A stretch of 6,170 nt of DNA from an uncultured bacterium (GTDB lineage Bacteria > Bacteroidota > Bacteroidia > Chitinophagales > Chitinophagaceae). This document shows positions 1 through 6,150 of the stretch, in pieces. Within the stretch, counting starts at the first letter, position 1. Every line of letters begins with the position of its first letter. Location of the stretch: NCBI GenBank assembly GCA_903957405.1, contig CAJBPC010000301.1:1-6170 (forward strand), read 5' to 3'. The position numbers and the translations under genes are program-made. Under the pieces are notes generated by a model. The model saw only the letters and a program-made list of their open reading frames with translations, searched no databases and was not told the DNA's origin.

Positions 1-676
1 CCTCGAATTAAAGCATGCTAACATCTACCAGGGTCAGTCACAGATCCTGCAGGACGTAAACATATCGGTGGAAGAGAGCGAATTCGTTTACCTCGTGGGC
101 AAAACGGGCACGGGCAAGTCCAGCTTGTTGAAAACGCTTTACGGAGAGTTGCCCCTGACTGAAGGGGAAGGCATGGTTGCCGGATATGACCTAAAGGACC
201 TGACTTGGAAAACCGTCCCTTACCTCAGGAGGAATATCGGCATCGTGTTCCAGGATTTTCAGCTGCTGTCTGATCGCAATGTACAGGATAACCTCCGCTT
301 CATACAAGAGGCTACAGGTTGGAAGGACAAGAAGCTGATGGATGAAAAGATCAACGATGTGCTTGACAAAGTTGGGCTCAAAACGAAGGGGTTCAAGTAT
401 CCATTTGAATTGTCTGGTGGTGAGCAGCAGCGGGTAGACATCGCCAGGGCGCTGTTAAACTCTCCCAAACTCATACTTGCGGATGAGCCCACCGGAAACT
501 TGGATCCCGAGACTACGGAAGAGGTCATGTATCTGTTGGTGCAGATTTGTCGCGACTACAAAACGGCCATCGTCATGGCAACGCATGACTACAACGTGAT
601 CACTAAGTTCCCGGCGCGAACCATTAAAACTGAACGGGGTAGGGTATTGGACAATGCTACCATATCCATGAGATAA
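1..676 (+). CDS. ftsE: Cell-division ABC transporter ATP-binding protein FtsE (5' end outside the window)
   Basis: ATPase of the FtsEX complex, which in characterised bacteria sits at the inner membrane of the division site and controls peptidoglycan hydrolases. The reading frame is open from base 2, so 224 residues are visible. The GTG at 68 is an internal valine, because homologous sequence (LELKHANIYQG...) continues upstream of it. FtsE proteins are usually about 220-230 residues, so only a few N-terminal residues are missing. Seen in order, in visible-residue numbering: Walker A GKTGTGKS at 33-40, Q-loop glutamine in VFQDF near 84, ABC signature LSGGEQ at 137-142, Walker B LILADE at 157-162, D-loop NLDP just after, and switch histidine in ATHDY near 195. 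All catalytic elements are intact. The text after the signature reads QQRVDIARAL, with Asp where Ala is common. No ftsX follows; the next gene converges and overlaps its last 20 bp. The ABC-ATPase call is certain. FtsE rather than a LolD-type ATPase is inferred from overall resemblance to Bacteroidota FtsE, especially EFVYLVGKTGTGKSSLLKTLYG. Confidence 0.9.
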   Translation, partial: LELKHANIYQGQSQILQDVNISVEESEFVYLVGKTGTGKSSLLKTLYGELPLTEGEGMVAGYDLKDLTWKTVPYLRRNIGIVFQDFQLLSDRNVQDNLRFIQEATGWKDKKLMDEKINDVLDKVGLKTKGFKYPFELSGGEQQRVDIARALLNSPKLILADEPTGNLDPETTEEVMYLLVQICRDYKTAIVMATHDYNVITKFPARTIKTERGRVLDNATISMR

Positions 677-1778
677 GCCTTCTGGCATCCGATTCGCTGT
701 TGTAATACATGTTCATCATGTTTTCCCGTAGTGTGATCTCCTCATCGTCGAAGGATTTTCTGAACAATTGCATGATCAGCGATTTGAAGGCTCCTGCGCT
801 TCCGGCTTCATGACAGGCCGCTTCTAGATGCGTGCCCTGTAACATTTTTTCATTTCCGATGACATGTCTCCCGCAGAAGACAGCATTTAGCAGTTTGAAT
901 TTCACTCCTGTGGTTGAAAATGAAGGAAGGATATGGATTTGAGCCTTTTGAATGAGGTCCTGAAGCTCCTTATCAGACGGGTCAGAGACGATGCAGGTGT
1001 GTTGCTTTTTGTGTGCCAGCCTTTGCAAAAAGGCCGATGGTTTTTTGCCGGCGACTACGAAAGGGATCTTCAGATCGTTAAAAACTTCTTTCAATAACCA
1101 AACGACGGATTTTTCATTCTCCGGTATGGAGAGATTACCATGATACAGGCAAAAATTCCCAAGCCCCTCTTTGCATAGCGGGAAAGCCCATCCCGTAAAA
1201 GCAGGCAATGGCCGTACATCAGAACCCGGCGCCAGCATGCGGTATGAAGCGGCATCCCGGTCTGATATCGCTAAAAAAACAGCTTTTCCTGAAAGAGACT
1301 TTTCATATGAAAGCAGCAGTCTGCTCTCAAACAGGCAATAGAATTTTTTCAAGAGGGATCTGCAATTATCCGCCAGTTGATTGTAGTAATCGTGTTCCAG
1401 GTTATGCATTCGAACGAAGCATTTTCGTCCATCCAGATCACCGGTATGCAGAAAATATGTTGTGTGGATGCCTTCAAAGAGGATCGGATGGTCGTCCTTT
1501 TTCAGATTTTCAAGGAGGAGTGGATTCGCCCTTGACGTGACGATGTAGGGTAGTTTCATGGAAACGCCTTTGTGGCCTTCCATTCTCTTGTAGTAATCCA
1601 CGTCAGCACAATACTTGTCAAGTTCGGGCTGCCGACCCCTTCCGTAGTCGAAACAATGCAGATGTACTGTGACCCCTGCCGCATGCAGGGCCCTTATCTT
1701 ATGAAACATTTCACTCGCTCCTCCGTAGTCGGGAGGATACGGTACATCCAGGCATACTACGTGTAAATGTTTCTTCAA
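657..1778 (-). CDS. GT-B fold glycosyltransferase (GT4-like), downstream gene of a pair
   Basis: Predicted cytoplasmic glycosyltransferase that moves a sugar from a nucleotide-sugar donor to a glycan or lipid-linked acceptor; substrate and product cannot be told. The 373 residues fit the GT-B family length. The N-terminal half starts with a Rossmann-type strand followed by DVPYPPDYGGA (11-21), the acceptor-side loop typical of the family, and carries RMHNLEHDYY near 123-132. The C-terminal half has the core strand CLYHGNL (210-216), VVAGKKP (241-247), and the donor-site region ILPSFSTTGVKFKLLNAVFCG (about 283-303) seen in many Bacteroidota GT4-like enzymes. No signal peptide or membrane helix is evident. 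The start is a TTG: the only in-frame codons between it and the upstream TAA are AAA and ATC, and the first in-frame ATG (codon 24) would remove the conserved loop. The gene begins inside the 3' end of the upstream glycosyltransferase (68-bp overlap), so the two are probably co-transcribed and translationally coupled. Its 3' end overlaps the convergent ftsE by 20 bp. Confidence 0.82.
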   Translation of the reverse strand: MKKHLHVVCLDVPYPPDYGGASEMFHKIRALHAAGVTVHLHCFDYGRGRQPELDKYCADVDYYKRMEGHKGVSMKLPYIVTSRANPLLLENLKKDDHPILFEGIHTTYFLHTGDLDGRKCFVRMHNLEHDYYNQLADNCRSLLKKFYCLFESRLLLSYEKSLSGKAVFLAISDRDAASYRMLAPGSDVRPLPAFTGWAFPLCKEGLGNFCLYHGNLSIPENEKSVVWLLKEVFNDLKIPFVVAGKKPSAFLQRLAHKKQHTCIVSDPSDKELQDLIQKAQIHILPSFSTTGVKFKLLNAVFCGRHVIGNEKMLQGTHLEAACHEAGSAGAFKSLIMQLFRKSFDDEEITLRENMMNMYYNSESDARRLISWIW

Positions 1779-2865
1779 GATTTTTTAATTTTTTGTAGCA
1801 ATCCAGCAACGATCCTACTTCTTTTTGCCAATTCAGCACCCTCGCGGCTACCAGGCAGTTTTCAACCATTTTACTATGTAAGAACTCATTTTCGATCAAT
1901 TTGTTCAATGATGAGGCAATATTGACCGAGGAATGTTCATCGACCATCAAGGCGACCCCGTACTGATCGTTCAACTCGCGATATGCTTGAAAATTACTGC
2001 AGATCTGTGGCACGCCGGCTTGTATGAAGTCGAAGAATCTATTCGCCAGGGAATATCTGTTGTGCATGACCGAGCCGTCGAAGAGACTGATGCCGATGAA
2101 AGCGGTTCGTGTCAGGGGCGGAAGATCGACTGGCAGCAGTTTGCCTTTAAGGAAAACCCGGTCTTCCAGTCCATTCGTACGGATAAGCTTCCGAACCTGC
2201 TCCACGAAATTCCCATCGCCATAAATATGTAAGGGCATCTGTACCCATTTCATGGCAGGGATGAGCTGTTCAAAACAACGGCCCTCGTTCACCGCACCCT
2301 GATAGAGGATGAATCTCCCCCTGTTCGATAGAAGATGGTGTTGTTGATCAAGGGGCATGTTCCGCACCACTGAATACGACACGCCATACGCCTTGTGATA
2401 GTGCTCCGCGATCATGCTGCTGACGGTGTATCCGTTTTCAAAGCGCGGGACGCAGTATTTTTCAATGGCAGTCCACACCCATTTCACGAGGGGCCTCCTT
2501 GCAACTTCTTTCATTTCACAGAAAAGTTCATGCGCATCAAACACCCTTGGTATCTTTTTGACGCGCGACAGGAAGTAGCAAGGAAGGATGGTGTCAAGGT
2601 CTATCGCGCAGATGATATCTGTCTTTTGCGCCAGCAGCCAGCAAAAAAGCCGCAGATTGAATTCGGCGTAGAAGAGGAATCCTTTGTGGAAGGCGCACCG
2701 AATCCTATGCTGATGGTAAGGTGTTTGTGCCAGCTGCGCTGAGCCCTTGAGCTGTCTGCCGACCAGCGTCACCTGGTATCCGGCTTCCGCCAGAGAACCG
2801 CAGATGCGGATCATGCGCTGGTCATGGACCAGGTCGTTTGTTACCGTAAAACAAATCGTCTTCAC
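1711..2865 (-). CDS. GT-B fold glycosyltransferase (GT4-like), first gene of the pair
   Basis: Predicted glycosyltransferase of 384 residues; acceptor and sugar are unknown. The N-terminal domain begins TVTNDLVHDQRMIRICGSLAEAG (8-30, partial quote of the family opening) and contains the charged motif AIDLDTILPCY (87-97) and FDAHELFCEMKEV (109-121), which I recognise from a large Bacteroidota glycosyltransferase group. The C-terminal donor domain shows LYQGAVNEGR (187-196), HIYGDGN (213-219), a VFLKGKL strand (237-243), and RFFDFIQAGVPQICSN (276-291), the loop that normally contacts the nucleotide sugar. The start is GTG at 2865, directly after a short open stretch ending in an in-frame TAA, so no longer start exists. 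The last 20 or so residues (after LEET) are read out of frame through the start of the next gene and look like non-conserved tail. A one-base shift in the A-run at 1780-1788 would end the protein at about residue 363 (…KKLKKS). Function and family are well supported; the exact C-terminus is doubtful. Confidence 0.83.
   Translation of the reverse strand: MKTICFTVTNDLVHDQRMIRICGSLAEAGYQVTLVGRQLKGSAQLAQTPYHQHRIRCAFHKGFLFYAEFNLRLFCWLLAQKTDIICAIDLDTILPCYFLSRVKKIPRVFDAHELFCEMKEVARRPLVKWVWTAIEKYCVPRFENGYTVSSMIAEHYHKAYGVSYSVVRNMPLDQQHHLLSNRGRFILYQGAVNEGRCFEQLIPAMKWVQMPLHIYGDGNFVEQVRKLIRTNGLEDRVFLKGKLLPVDLPPLTRTAFIGISLFDGSVMHNRYSLANRFFDFIQAGVPQICSNFQAYRELNDQYGVALMVDEHSSVNIASSLNKLIENEFLHSKMVENCLVAARVLNWQKEVGSLLDCYKKLKNLEETFTRSMPGCTVSSRLRRSE
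1775..1794 (-). other. A-rich junction with possible slippery heptamer at the glycosyltransferase gene overlap
   Basis: On the minus strand the sequence holds two runs of six A separated by TT, followed by TCTTGAAG. In the frame of the upstream glycosyltransferase it reads TTA AAA AAT CTT GAA, so A AAA AAT (1786 down to 1780) has the X XXY YYZ shape of a -1 slippery heptamer. The -1 frame continues TCT TGA, stopping at 1777-1775. That stop overlaps the TTG start of the downstream gene (1778-1776) as TTGA. An extra A in the run would have the same effect. What is seen is the sequence geometry; frameshifting or a homopolymer error is inference. No stimulatory hairpin was sought systematically. 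Confidence 0.4.
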
Positions 2866-2947
2866 GAAAAAAGGGTTTTAGGGTCCAAATGGTTTCTGAG
2901 ATTTTAATTTTCGGCAGGGGTACATCAATTATTCCGATTGAATTTTC

Positions 2948-2975
2948 TTTGGTTCCCGAAATTTAACTATGTTCG
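2948..2975 (+). promoter_or_regulatory. Candidate Bacteroidota-type promoter for the small membrane protein gene
   Basis: TTTG at 2948-2951 and TATGTTCG at 2968-2975 resemble the Bacteroidota -33 (TTTG) and -7 (TAnnTTTG) elements; the second differs from consensus at one base. The 16-bp gap is somewhat shorter than the usual roughly 19-20. A start near 2981 would give a leader of only about 12 nt before the ATG at 2994, which is preceded by an A-run (AAACCAAAAAA) and no Shine-Dalgarno. This lies in the 128-bp divergent region 2866-2993, which must also contain the promoter for the minus-strand glycosyltransferase pair. I could not find a convincing -7 element on that strand. Confidence 0.4.
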
Positions 2976-2993
2976 ACCTTTAAAACCAAAAAA

Positions 2994-3518
2994 ATGGATA
3001 ACTATCAACAAAACCCCTCGGATACGGCGCCTGTTGCTCGTCCAACTTTCCTGACAGTACTGTGTATCCTGACTTTCATAGGCAGTGGTTGGGGAGTGAT
3101 CAGCAACGTGAATTCATATTTCTCCGCCGACAAGATAAACACGGAAGCGGTGCGAAAGGCTATGGACTCCGCATCAACGACCATTGCGATTCAATCCGAC
3201 GGCAATACGCCCGGAGCGAAAGTAGTGGAAAAGGTGATGTCAGGAGCATCAGATATTATGGTTCCGGAGAAGTTGAAGAATAATGCTCTGCTGATGACCA
3301 TCGCCAATCTACTGACGCTGGGTGCCGGTTTCTTGATGTTCCAGCAAAAAAAGACCGGGTTTTGGCTCTACCTGCTCGGTGTGGGATTCAGCATCGCCGT
3401 ACCCTTGCTGGTTTATGGTGCAGGCAATATCGTGAGTTTGATCTCCAGCATGTCATATGGATTTTTCGGAGTTCTTTTTGCAGTTTTATATGCCATGAAC
3501 CTCAAGCATATGCGCTGA
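2994..3518 (+). CDS. Small four-helix integral membrane protein of unknown function
   Basis: A 174-residue protein with no function I can assign. A short polar N-terminus (1-16, rich in Asn, Gln, Pro) is followed by a first hydrophobic segment at about 18-40 starting RPTFLTVLCILTFIGSG, a phrase I associate with uncharacterised Bacteroidota membrane proteins. Residues 41-96 form a polar, probably exposed region with several charged residues. Three more hydrophobic segments follow at about 97-116, 122-144 and 149-169, ending in a short basic tail (KHMR). With an even number of helices and positive charges near the junctions (QQKK at 117-120, the tail at 171-174), both termini are probably cytoplasmic and the 41-96 loop outside the inner membrane; this is inference. 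ATG is the first start, immediately after an A-rich leader. The gene is a single-gene unit, with a candidate promoter upstream and a strong terminator just after its stop. There is no sequence link to the divergent glycosyltransferases beyond adjacency. Confidence 0.8.
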   Translation: MDNYQQNPSDTAPVARPTFLTVLCILTFIGSGWGVISNVNSYFSADKINTEAVRKAMDSASTTIAIQSDGNTPGAKVVEKVMSGASDIMVPEKLKNNALLMTIANLLTLGAGFLMFQQKKTGFWLYLLGVGFSIAVPLLVYGAGNIVSLISSMSYGFFGVLFAVLYAMNLKHMR

Positions 3519-3536
3519 TCGATCTATCTTTTTTGT

Positions 3537-3586
3537 AAGAAACCCGGGAAATCTACTTCCGGGTTTTTTCTTTTTGTTTTTTCCCT
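3537..3586 (+). terminator. Rho-independent terminator after the small membrane protein gene
   Basis: The core stem AACCCGG (3541-3547) pairs with CCGGGTT (3559-3565). It can extend outward by four A-T/G-T pairs (AAGA at 3537-3540 with TTTT at 3566-3569), giving about 11 bp around an 11-nt loop. A T-rich tract (TTTTTTCTTTTTGTTTTTT) follows to about 3582. It starts 18 bp after the stop at 3518, so it ends that transcript. The T tract also lies where the -33 region of the rpsO promoter should be. Confidence 0.85.
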
Positions 3587-3593
3587 ACCTTTG
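3563..3593 (+). promoter_or_regulatory. Bacteroidota-type promoter for rpsO-pnp
   Basis: TACCTTTG at 3586-3593 is an exact match to the Bacteroidota -7 consensus TAnnTTTG. Transcription would start near 3598-3600, leaving a leader of about 40 nt that is A/T-rich (AATATATTATAGATAATAATTGG) before the rpsO ATG at 3639. The expected -33 position (about 3563-3567) falls in GTTTTTTC of the preceding terminator tail, so the -33 element is T-rich rather than a clean TTTG. The TTTG at 3573-3576 is too close (9 bp) to serve. Confidence 0.7.
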
Positions 3594-3638
3594 CCGCGAA
3601 ATATATTATAGATAATAATTGGATGCAAAAAAATCGAG

Positions 3639-3911
3639 ATGCCAACAATCACTACTGAGACAAAATCCAGGATTTTTGCCGAATTCGGCGGTAACGCAAA
3701 AAATACAGGTTCTATCGAGGGCCAGATCGCACTGCTGACAGAAAGGATCAACCACATTGCACAGCACCTTCAGAAAAACAAGAAGGATTTCTCCTCCCAC
3801 AGAGGCCTGATGGCGATGGTCGGACAGCGGAAACGCCTTCTGATCTATCTAAGCAAGCACAATCTTTCCAGCTATCGTGCACTGCTAGAGAAGTTAGGTC
3901 TTAGGAAATAA
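3639..3911 (+). CDS. rpsO: 30S ribosomal protein S15
   Basis: Primary 16S rRNA-binding protein of the small subunit platform; in characterised systems it binds the central-domain three-way junction and orders later assembly. The 90 residues match the family length (89 in E. coli). Conserved features are visible in order: N-terminal helix with RIFAEFG (11-17), NTGSIEGQIALLTERINHI (22-40), the KKDFSSHRGL rRNA-contact region (48-57), MVGQRKRLLIYL (60-71) and the terminal YRALLEKLGLRK (79-90). The start ATG at 3639 gives the usual MPTITTE-type N-terminus. An ATG at 3623 is out of frame with it. The leader is A-rich without a good Shine-Dalgarno. The gene lies 79 bp upstream of pnp in the same orientation, the order also known from E. 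coli and many other bacteria. S15 autoregulates in several bacteria by binding its own mRNA leader; nothing here proves that, although the leader is long enough for structure. Confidence 0.98.
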   Translation: MPTITTETKSRIFAEFGGNAKNTGSIEGQIALLTERINHIAQHLQKNKKDFSSHRGLMAMVGQRKRLLIYLSKHNLSSYRALLEKLGLRK

Positions 3912-3934
3912 CCCCAAGGCTGTACATGTCTGAT

Positions 3935-3966
3935 CCCAACTGAAAAGTTGGGTTTCGGCTTTTTAG
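3935..3966 (+). terminator. rpsO-pnp intercistronic hairpin with T-rich tail (attenuator or processing site)
   Basis: A perfect 7-bp stem CCCAACT (3935-3941) / AGTTGGG (3946-3952) is closed by a GAAA tetraloop (3942-3945). It is followed by TTTCGGCTTTTTAG. The T tract is interrupted by CGGC, so termination is likely partial, which would let some transcripts continue into pnp. An alternative, weaker pairing of AAAAGTT (3943-3949) with GGCTTTT (3957-3963) would exclude the first stem. It may act as an attenuator, a 3'-end stabiliser for rpsO mRNA, or a nuclease entry site; the sequence cannot decide between these. Confidence 0.6.
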
Positions 3967-3990
3967 CGCATCCTTTAAACAAACAAGCTA

Positions 3991-6150
3991 ATGCTTCAAC
4001 AACCGATTCAATCCACGATTGATCTAGGTAACGGCCAGGTCATAACCATAGAAACAGGAAAGCTGGCACGCCAGGCCGATGGTTCCGTCACAATCCGTCA
4101 GGGAAAATGTGTCATATTGGCCACCGTTTGTGCCAATAAAGAACCAAAGGAAGGTCAGGATTTCTTTCCGCTTTCCGTTGATTACATGGAGAAATTCTCC
4201 TCTGCAGGCCGCATACCGGGATCGTTCTTTAAAAGGGAAGGCCGTTTAAATGACTATGAGATTCTTGTAAGTCGTCTCGTCGACAGGGCACTTCGTCCAC
4301 TATTTCCTGAAGATTATCTCTGTGATGTGCAAGTCGTCATTACGCTGGTATCTTCGGATCCTGAAGTGATGCCGGATTCCCTTGCATGTCTTGCCGCTTC
4401 GGCAGCCCTTGCCGTGTCTGACATCCCCATCAAAGAGATCATCTCGGAAGTGCGGGTAGCGAGGCTTGACGGTAAATTCATCGTCAATCCGATGCGGAGC
4501 GAAATTGAAAAGTCAGACATGGACTTCATGATCGCTGCCACTGATAAGAATCTGATGATGGTGGAAGGCGAATCCCAACAGTGCAGCGAAGAGGATTTCA
4601 TCAAAGCCCTCGAAATTGGACATGAAGCCATCAAAGCCCAGATCAATGCGCAGATAGCGTTGAGGGATAAGGTCGGCGTGAAAATCAAACGCGATTACAC
4701 GAAACCGGTTCAAAAAGATGAACTGATTGAAAAAGCGGCAAACTTCGCCAAAGAAAAAATCCGTGCCATCGCCCGGTCAGCCAGCAGCAAAAATGACAGG
4801 TCTCTCGCCTTCGATCAGTTGAAGAAAGAACTGGTCGAGTCACTTGGTTCGGAAGTGGCCGATGGTGACAAGAAGCTCATGAAGAAATACTTCGAGGACC
4901 TGAAATGGGAAATCGTACGGGATGTCATCGTGGACGACAGGATCAGGCTTGACGGCAGGAAACTCGATGAGGTTCGTGCGCTCAACATGGAAGTCGACGC
5001 ACTGCCTTCTCCACATGGAGCGGCATTGTTCACTCGCGGTGAGACACAGTCACTTACAACAGTCACCTTCGGTACTCCTTTAGATGAACTGCTGGTGGAA
5101 AGTGCTGCCAAATCTGTTTACAGCAAGTTCATACTGCATTATAATTTCCCGCCATATTCCACCGGAGAGGTGAAATTCCTACGCGGCCCCGGTCGGCGCG
5201 AGGTAGGTCATGGCAACCTTGCACTTCGTTCGCTCAAGCAAATGATGCCCGGTAACGATTACGCATACACGGTAAGGATCGTGAGTGATATCCTGGAATC
5301 AAATGGTTCATCTTCCATGGCAACGGTTTGCGCCGGTTCGCTGGCATTGATGGATGCAGGTGTTCCGATCCCCAAACACGTAGGTGGTGTCGCAATGGGT
5401 CTGATCACCCGCCAGGATGGCAAGTACGCGATTCTTACGGATATCCTCGGAGATGAGGACCATCTGGGAGATATGGACTTTAAAGTGACCGGTACCCGGG
5501 ACGGCATATGCGGAATCCAGATGGATATCAAGATCGACGGCCTAAGCATGGAAACCATGCGAGAAGCTCTCGAACAAGCCAGAAAAGGCCGTCTTCACAT
5601 CCTTGATGCCATGTATGATTGCATTTCCGAAGCACGCAATGAGGTGAAGGCACATGCACCGCGGATGATCAAACTCTTCATCGACAAGGAGTTCATAGGT
5701 GCGATCATCGGCCCACAGGGAAAGATCATACAGGAAATCCAGCGCGAAACCGGTACGACCATCAATATCGAAGAAGTCGGCAACCAGGGTGAAGTGAGTG
5801 TGTTCAGCCAGGCTAAAGAAGGACTCGACAAAGCTGTGGCTTGGATTCGTGGCATCGTTTCCGTTCCTGAAGAAGGGGAAGTATATGATGCAAAAGTGAA
5901 ATCCATCATGCCTTATGGCGCTTTCGTGGAGTTCCTCCCGGGCAAACAAGGCCTTCTCCACATCAGCGAAGTTAGCTGGAAGCGTCTCGAATCCCTTGCC
6001 GGGGTCCTCAGTGAAGGCGATACGGTCAAAGTGAAACTCATCGGAGTCGACCACAAGACAGGTAAATTCAAACTCAGCAGTAAGGTGCTGATGGCAAAAC
6101 CGGAATTCACCCGAGAGGGTGGAGGACAAAGGCCTCCAAACGAAAACTAA
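3991..6150 (+). CDS. pnp: Polynucleotide phosphorylase (polyribonucleotide nucleotidyltransferase)
   Basis: Phosphorolytic 3'-to-5' exoribonuclease (RNA + phosphate to nucleoside diphosphates, reversible), a homotrimer that degrades and tails RNA. The 719 residues (E. coli has 711) hold the complete domain order: first RNase PH-like core (about 12-143 plus 146-210), helical linker (about 240-315), second, catalytic RNase PH core (about 320-457 plus 460-545), KH domain (about 556-612, with AIIGPQGKII and GPQG at 574-577) and S1 domain (about 627-698, MPYGAFVEFLPGKQGLLHISE). Active-site motifs are intact: GPGRREVGHG (399-408; Arg402, Arg403, His407) and ESNGSSSMA (436-444) for phosphate binding, and DILGDEDHLGDMDFK (484-498) with the metal-binding aspartates. 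The first core has FFKREGR (79-85), as in the family. A short Gly/Pro-rich tail follows S1. ATG at 3991 is preceded by the A-rich AAACAAACAAGCTA and gives the standard N-terminus. It is probably read from the rpsO promoter through the intercistronic hairpin. Nothing is truncated. Confidence 0.98.
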   Translation: MLQQPIQSTIDLGNGQVITIETGKLARQADGSVTIRQGKCVILATVCANKEPKEGQDFFPLSVDYMEKFSSAGRIPGSFFKREGRLNDYEILVSRLVDRALRPLFPEDYLCDVQVVITLVSSDPEVMPDSLACLAASAALAVSDIPIKEIISEVRVARLDGKFIVNPMRSEIEKSDMDFMIAATDKNLMMVEGESQQCSEEDFIKALEIGHEAIKAQINAQIALRDKVGVKIKRDYTKPVQKDELIEKAANFAKEKIRAIARSASSKNDRSLAFDQLKKELVESLGSEVADGDKKLMKKYFEDLKWEIVRDVIVDDRIRLDGRKLDEVRALNMEVDALPSPHGAALFTRGETQSLTTVTFGTPLDELLVESAAKSVYSKFILHYNFPPYSTGEVKFLRGPGRREVGHGNLALRSLKQMMPGNDYAYTVRIVSDILESNGSSSMATVCAGSLALMDAGVPIPKHVGGVAMGLITRQDGKYAILTDILGDEDHLGDMDFKVTGTRDGICGIQMDIKIDGLSMETMREALEQARKGRLHILDAMYDCISEARNEVKAHAPRMIKLFIDKEFIGAIIGPQGKIIQEIQRETGTTINIEEVGNQGEVSVFSQAKEGLDKAVAWIRGIVSVPEEGEVYDAKVKSIMPYGAFVEFLPGKQGLLHISEVSWKRLESLAGVLSEGDTVKVKLIGVDHKTGKFKLSSKVLMAKPEFTREGGGQRPPNEN

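Noticed and set aside
68..70. GTG at 68 as the start of the FtsE protein
   Set aside because: The frame is open to base 2 and the upstream codons encode the normal FtsE N-terminal strand, so this GTG is an internal valine.
1208..1540. Plus-strand open frame of 110 codons opposite the downstream glycosyltransferase
   Set aside because: It is the antisense shadow of a gene with clear GT-B motifs and has no recognisable domain or start context.
1711..2865. The two adjacent glycosyltransferase frames as one gene broken by a frameshift
   Set aside because: Each frame holds its own complete N- and C-terminal GT-B halves, so they are two enzymes; only the junction is doubtful.
2886..2893. Possible minus-strand -7 promoter element for the glycosyltransferase pair (complement of CAAATGGT)
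   Set aside because: It matches the TAnnTTTG consensus only in the TTTG half, with no -33 element at a fitting distance.
2925..2941. Inverted repeat TCAAT-n7-ATTGA in the divergent intergenic region, considered as an operator
   Set aside because: Only 5 bp per arm in AT-rich DNA, which is expected by chance; no regulator gene is nearby.
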